Of a DNA stretch of 6,236 nucleotides, positions 4,447 through 6,236 are shown piece after piece. Made by a program: the position numbers and the translations under genes. Where the stretch lies: assembly GCF_018531475.1 (NCBI RefSeq), contig NZ_JAHDTG010000156.1, positions 1 to 6,236 of the forward strand, in the 5' to 3' direction. How positions within the stretch are numbered: position 1 is the first letter of the stretch; each line of letters begins with the position of its first letter. Below the pieces are notes generated by a model. That model did not search any database. It worked only from the letters and a program-made list of their open reading frames with translations, and had not been told where the DNA came from. The DNA is from Pseudonocardia mahuensis (GTDB taxonomy: Bacteria > Actinomycetota > Actinomycetes > Mycobacteriales > Pseudonocardiaceae).

Positions 4447-6236
4447 ATGAGCCAGACCAGCGATGAGACCGTCGCCGCACCGGACACCGACGACCCGGGG
4501 CTGGCTGAGCTCTGTCGGCTCTACGCCCGGCACGCTCCCGCCGAGGCCCTCGGCTCGGACGACCCTGCCGAGGCCGCGGCCACCCTGATGGCCGCTGCGC
4601 GTACCCACCGGAGCCTGGCCGCGTGGCGGGCACCCGGTGACCCACTGATCGAGATTCGGGGCCCCGCGGCCGGCACCGCGGCCACCGTCGTCGAGATCGT
4701 CACCGAGGACATGCCGTTCCTCGTGGAATCCGTGCTGGCCGGCGTCGGCCGGATCGGGGCTCGGGTCCGGCGGGTCATCCATCCGATCGTCGTGGTGCGC
4801 CGCACGGTCAGTGGCGAGCTCGCCGAGGTGTTGGCGTCGGCCGCTCCGGACGGGCCGCCGCCGGGTGCGCTGGCCGAGGTGTGGATGCGTCTCGAGCTGG
4901 ATCCGTTCCCCGACGACGAGGCCGAGGACCTCGCGGCCGAGCTGCGCCAGGTGCTCAGCGACGTCCGAGAGGTCGTGGAGGACCGCGACCGGATGGCCGC
5001 CGTCGCGCTGGGAGTGGCCGCCGACCTCGCCGCCCGACCCGCCGCGGGGTTGCCGGCGACCGAGGTGCTGGACGCGGCGCGCCTGCTGGAGTGGCTGGCC
5101 GACGGGCACTTCACGTTCCTCGGCTACCGCCGCTACGACGTCGACCGGAACGCCGAGCAGCCCCAGCTGCAAGGTGTACTGGCGTCCGGGCTGGGGGTGC
5201 TGCGGCGGGACGAACCGACCAGCCGCACCGTCCCCCGCGCCTCCGGTGCGGACGGCGGCGTCCCCCGATTGCTGGTGCTCACCCGGGCCGGCGCACCGAG
5301 CCGGGTGTTCCGACCGGTCTACCCGCACCACCTCGGGATCACGATCGTCGATGCCGAGGGCCGGGTCACCGGGGAGCACCGGTTCCTCGGCGTGCTCACC
5401 GTCGCCGCGCTGCACGAGAGCGTGCTGGACATCCCGGCCGTCGAGCGCCGGGTGCGTGCGGCGATCCATCGGGCGGGCTTCCCCCTGGAGTCCTACTCGG
5501 GGCAGCGGATGCTCGAGGTGATCTCCGAGTACCCCCGCGAGGAGTTGTTCTGGGCCGATGAGGAGAGCCTGCACGACACGGCGGTCGGCGTCCTGACGCT
5601 CACCCAACCGCGGCGGTTGCGCCTGTTCGTGCGCCGCGAGCCCTACCGGCGGTTCTTCTCCTGCCTGGTGTACCTGCCGCGCGACCGGTACACCACACGC
5701 GCACGGCTGGCCATGCAGAAGGTGTTGCTGCACGAGCTGGACGGCTGGCGGATCGACCACACAGTGCGGGTCGGGGAGTCGAGCCTCGCCCTCGTGCACT
5801 TCACCGTCCAGGTCGATCCGGCTGCGCCGGAACCCGACCAGGTCCGGCTGCAGGGGCAGCTCGCTGCCGCGATCCTGACGTGGGACGACTGGGTGCTCGA
5901 CATGGCCGGTTCGGGTGACGACGAGATCGCCGACTTCCTCGCCGGGGTGCCGGAGGGTTACAAGGACGACATCGACCCGGTGCGGGCGCTCGCCGACCTG
6001 CGCCGCATCCGCGAGCTGGGCGACGAGCCCGACCTTCGGCTGTCCTTCGAGCCCGAGGCAGGGGAGCTGCGATTCCGGCTCTTCCTGGCCGGCGAACCGA
6101 TCACGTTGTCCGCGGTGCTGCCGGTGCTGCAGAGCCTGGGCGTCGAGGTGCTCGACGAGCGGCCCTACGAGATCGTCCGGCCGGACGGGCGCCGCTGCTG
6201 GCTCTACGACTTCGGGCTGCGGATCGACGAGGCCAT
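4447..6236 (+). CDS. gdh: NAD-specific glutamate dehydrogenase, large type, N-terminal 596 codons (cut by window edge)
   Basis: This is the start of the large (about 1,600-residue) bacterial NAD-glutamate dehydrogenase, which converts glutamate and NAD+ to 2-oxoglutarate, ammonia and NADH in the cytoplasm. Only the regulatory N-terminal part is in the window; the catalytic Rossmann domain lies beyond the edge. Recognisable blocks are an ACT-like segment with EIVTEDMPFLVESV (about 83-96) and VIHPIVVVRR (112-121), the family signature DGHFTFLGYRRYDV (219-232), and a second ACT-like segment RRLRLFVRREPYRRFFSCLV (389-408). A third block spans about 530-578 (LRLSFEPEAGELRFRLF, then LGVEVLDERPYEI). 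ATG 4447 is preceded by GGGGAG at 4437-4442, 4 bases away. No stop or frame change is seen, in contrast to its left-hand neighbours. In mycobacteria this enzyme is controlled by the FHA protein GarA; whether that holds here cannot be read from the sequence. Confidence 0.93.
   Translation, partial: MSQTSDETVAAPDTDDPGLAELCRLYARHAPAEALGSDDPAEAAATLMAAARTHRSLAAWRAPGDPLIEIRGPAAGTAATVVEIVTEDMPFLVESVLAGVGRIGARVRRVIHPIVVVRRTVSGELAEVLASAAPDGPPPGALAEVWMRLELDPFPDDEAEDLAAELRQVLSDVREVVEDRDRMAAVALGVAADLAARPAAGLPATEVLDAARLLEWLADGHFTFLGYRRYDVDRNAEQPQLQGVLASGLGVLRRDEPTSRTVPRASGADGGVPRLLVLTRAGAPSRVFRPVYPHHLGITIVDAEGRVTGEHRFLGVLTVAALHESVLDIPAVERRVRAAIHRAGFPLESYSGQRMLEVISEYPREELFWADEESLHDTAVGVLTLTQPRRLRLFVRREPYRRFFSCLVYLPRDRYTTRARLAMQKVLLHELDGWRIDHTVRVGESSLALVHFTVQVDPAAPEPDQVRLQGQLAAAILTWDDWVLDMAGSGDDEIADFLAGVPEGYKDDIDPVRALADLRRIRELGDEPDLRLSFEPEAGELRFRLFLAGEPITLSAVLPVLQSLGVEVLDERPYEIVRPDGRRCWLYDFGLRIDEA

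Noticed and set aside
4258..5799. A 513-codon open frame on the minus strand
   Set aside because: It is antisense to the glutamate dehydrogenase, whose family motifs are unmistakable on the plus strand. The minus frame shows only His/Gln/Gly/Arg-rich shadow sequence.

Overview
The window is very GC-rich and every recognisable gene has its nearest family relatives in high-GC Actinobacteria. A Pseudonocardia-like organism (Pseudonocardiaceae) is my best guess, based on the PHB-depolymerase/ribbon-helix-helix pair, the actinobacterial hemerythrin type and the large NAD-glutamate dehydrogenase. The genus is inferred from family knowledge, not from a search. I see no rRNA, tRNA, CRISPR array, insertion sequence or phage gene.

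Left part (1-2146, all minus strand): the N-terminal part of a PHB-depolymerase-family esterase runs off the left edge. It lies downstream of a ribbon-helix-helix regulator (431-826) whose GTG start is set by a perfect AGGAGG site. The regulator's upstream region holds two back-to-back hairpin-type inverted repeats made of four GGATGG-type half sites, lying over a plausible promoter. This looks like an autoregulatory operator for a PHA-degradation operon. Next comes a two-domain protein (1121-2146) joining a hemerythrin-like domain to a SnoaL-like domain.

Middle part (2299-4341): a zone of gene decay. A GAF/LuxR-type regulator (minus strand) and a PaaE-like flavin/2Fe-2S reductase (plus strand) stand back to back, but both lose their 5' ends at the same point near 2940. 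One deletion through a divergent gene pair (or an assembly join) explains this. The regulator also carries a frameshift at a CCCCCGCGGGGG palindrome. Beyond the reductase are a small two-helix membrane protein (3816-4172), possibly made from a leaderless mRNA, and an overlapping, internally deleted remnant of a pyridoxamine-5'-phosphate-oxidase-like flavoprotein.

Right part (4447-6236, plus strand): the first 596 codons of a large NAD-dependent glutamate dehydrogenase, intact as far as seen and cut by the right edge. The window therefore shows two healthy flanks (a PHA-degradation operon with a hemerythrin fusion, and central nitrogen metabolism) around about 2 kb in which three of four genes are broken. 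No complete new multi-gene system is evident. The points most worth following are the operator, the hemerythrin-SnoaL fusion and the double-truncation junction.
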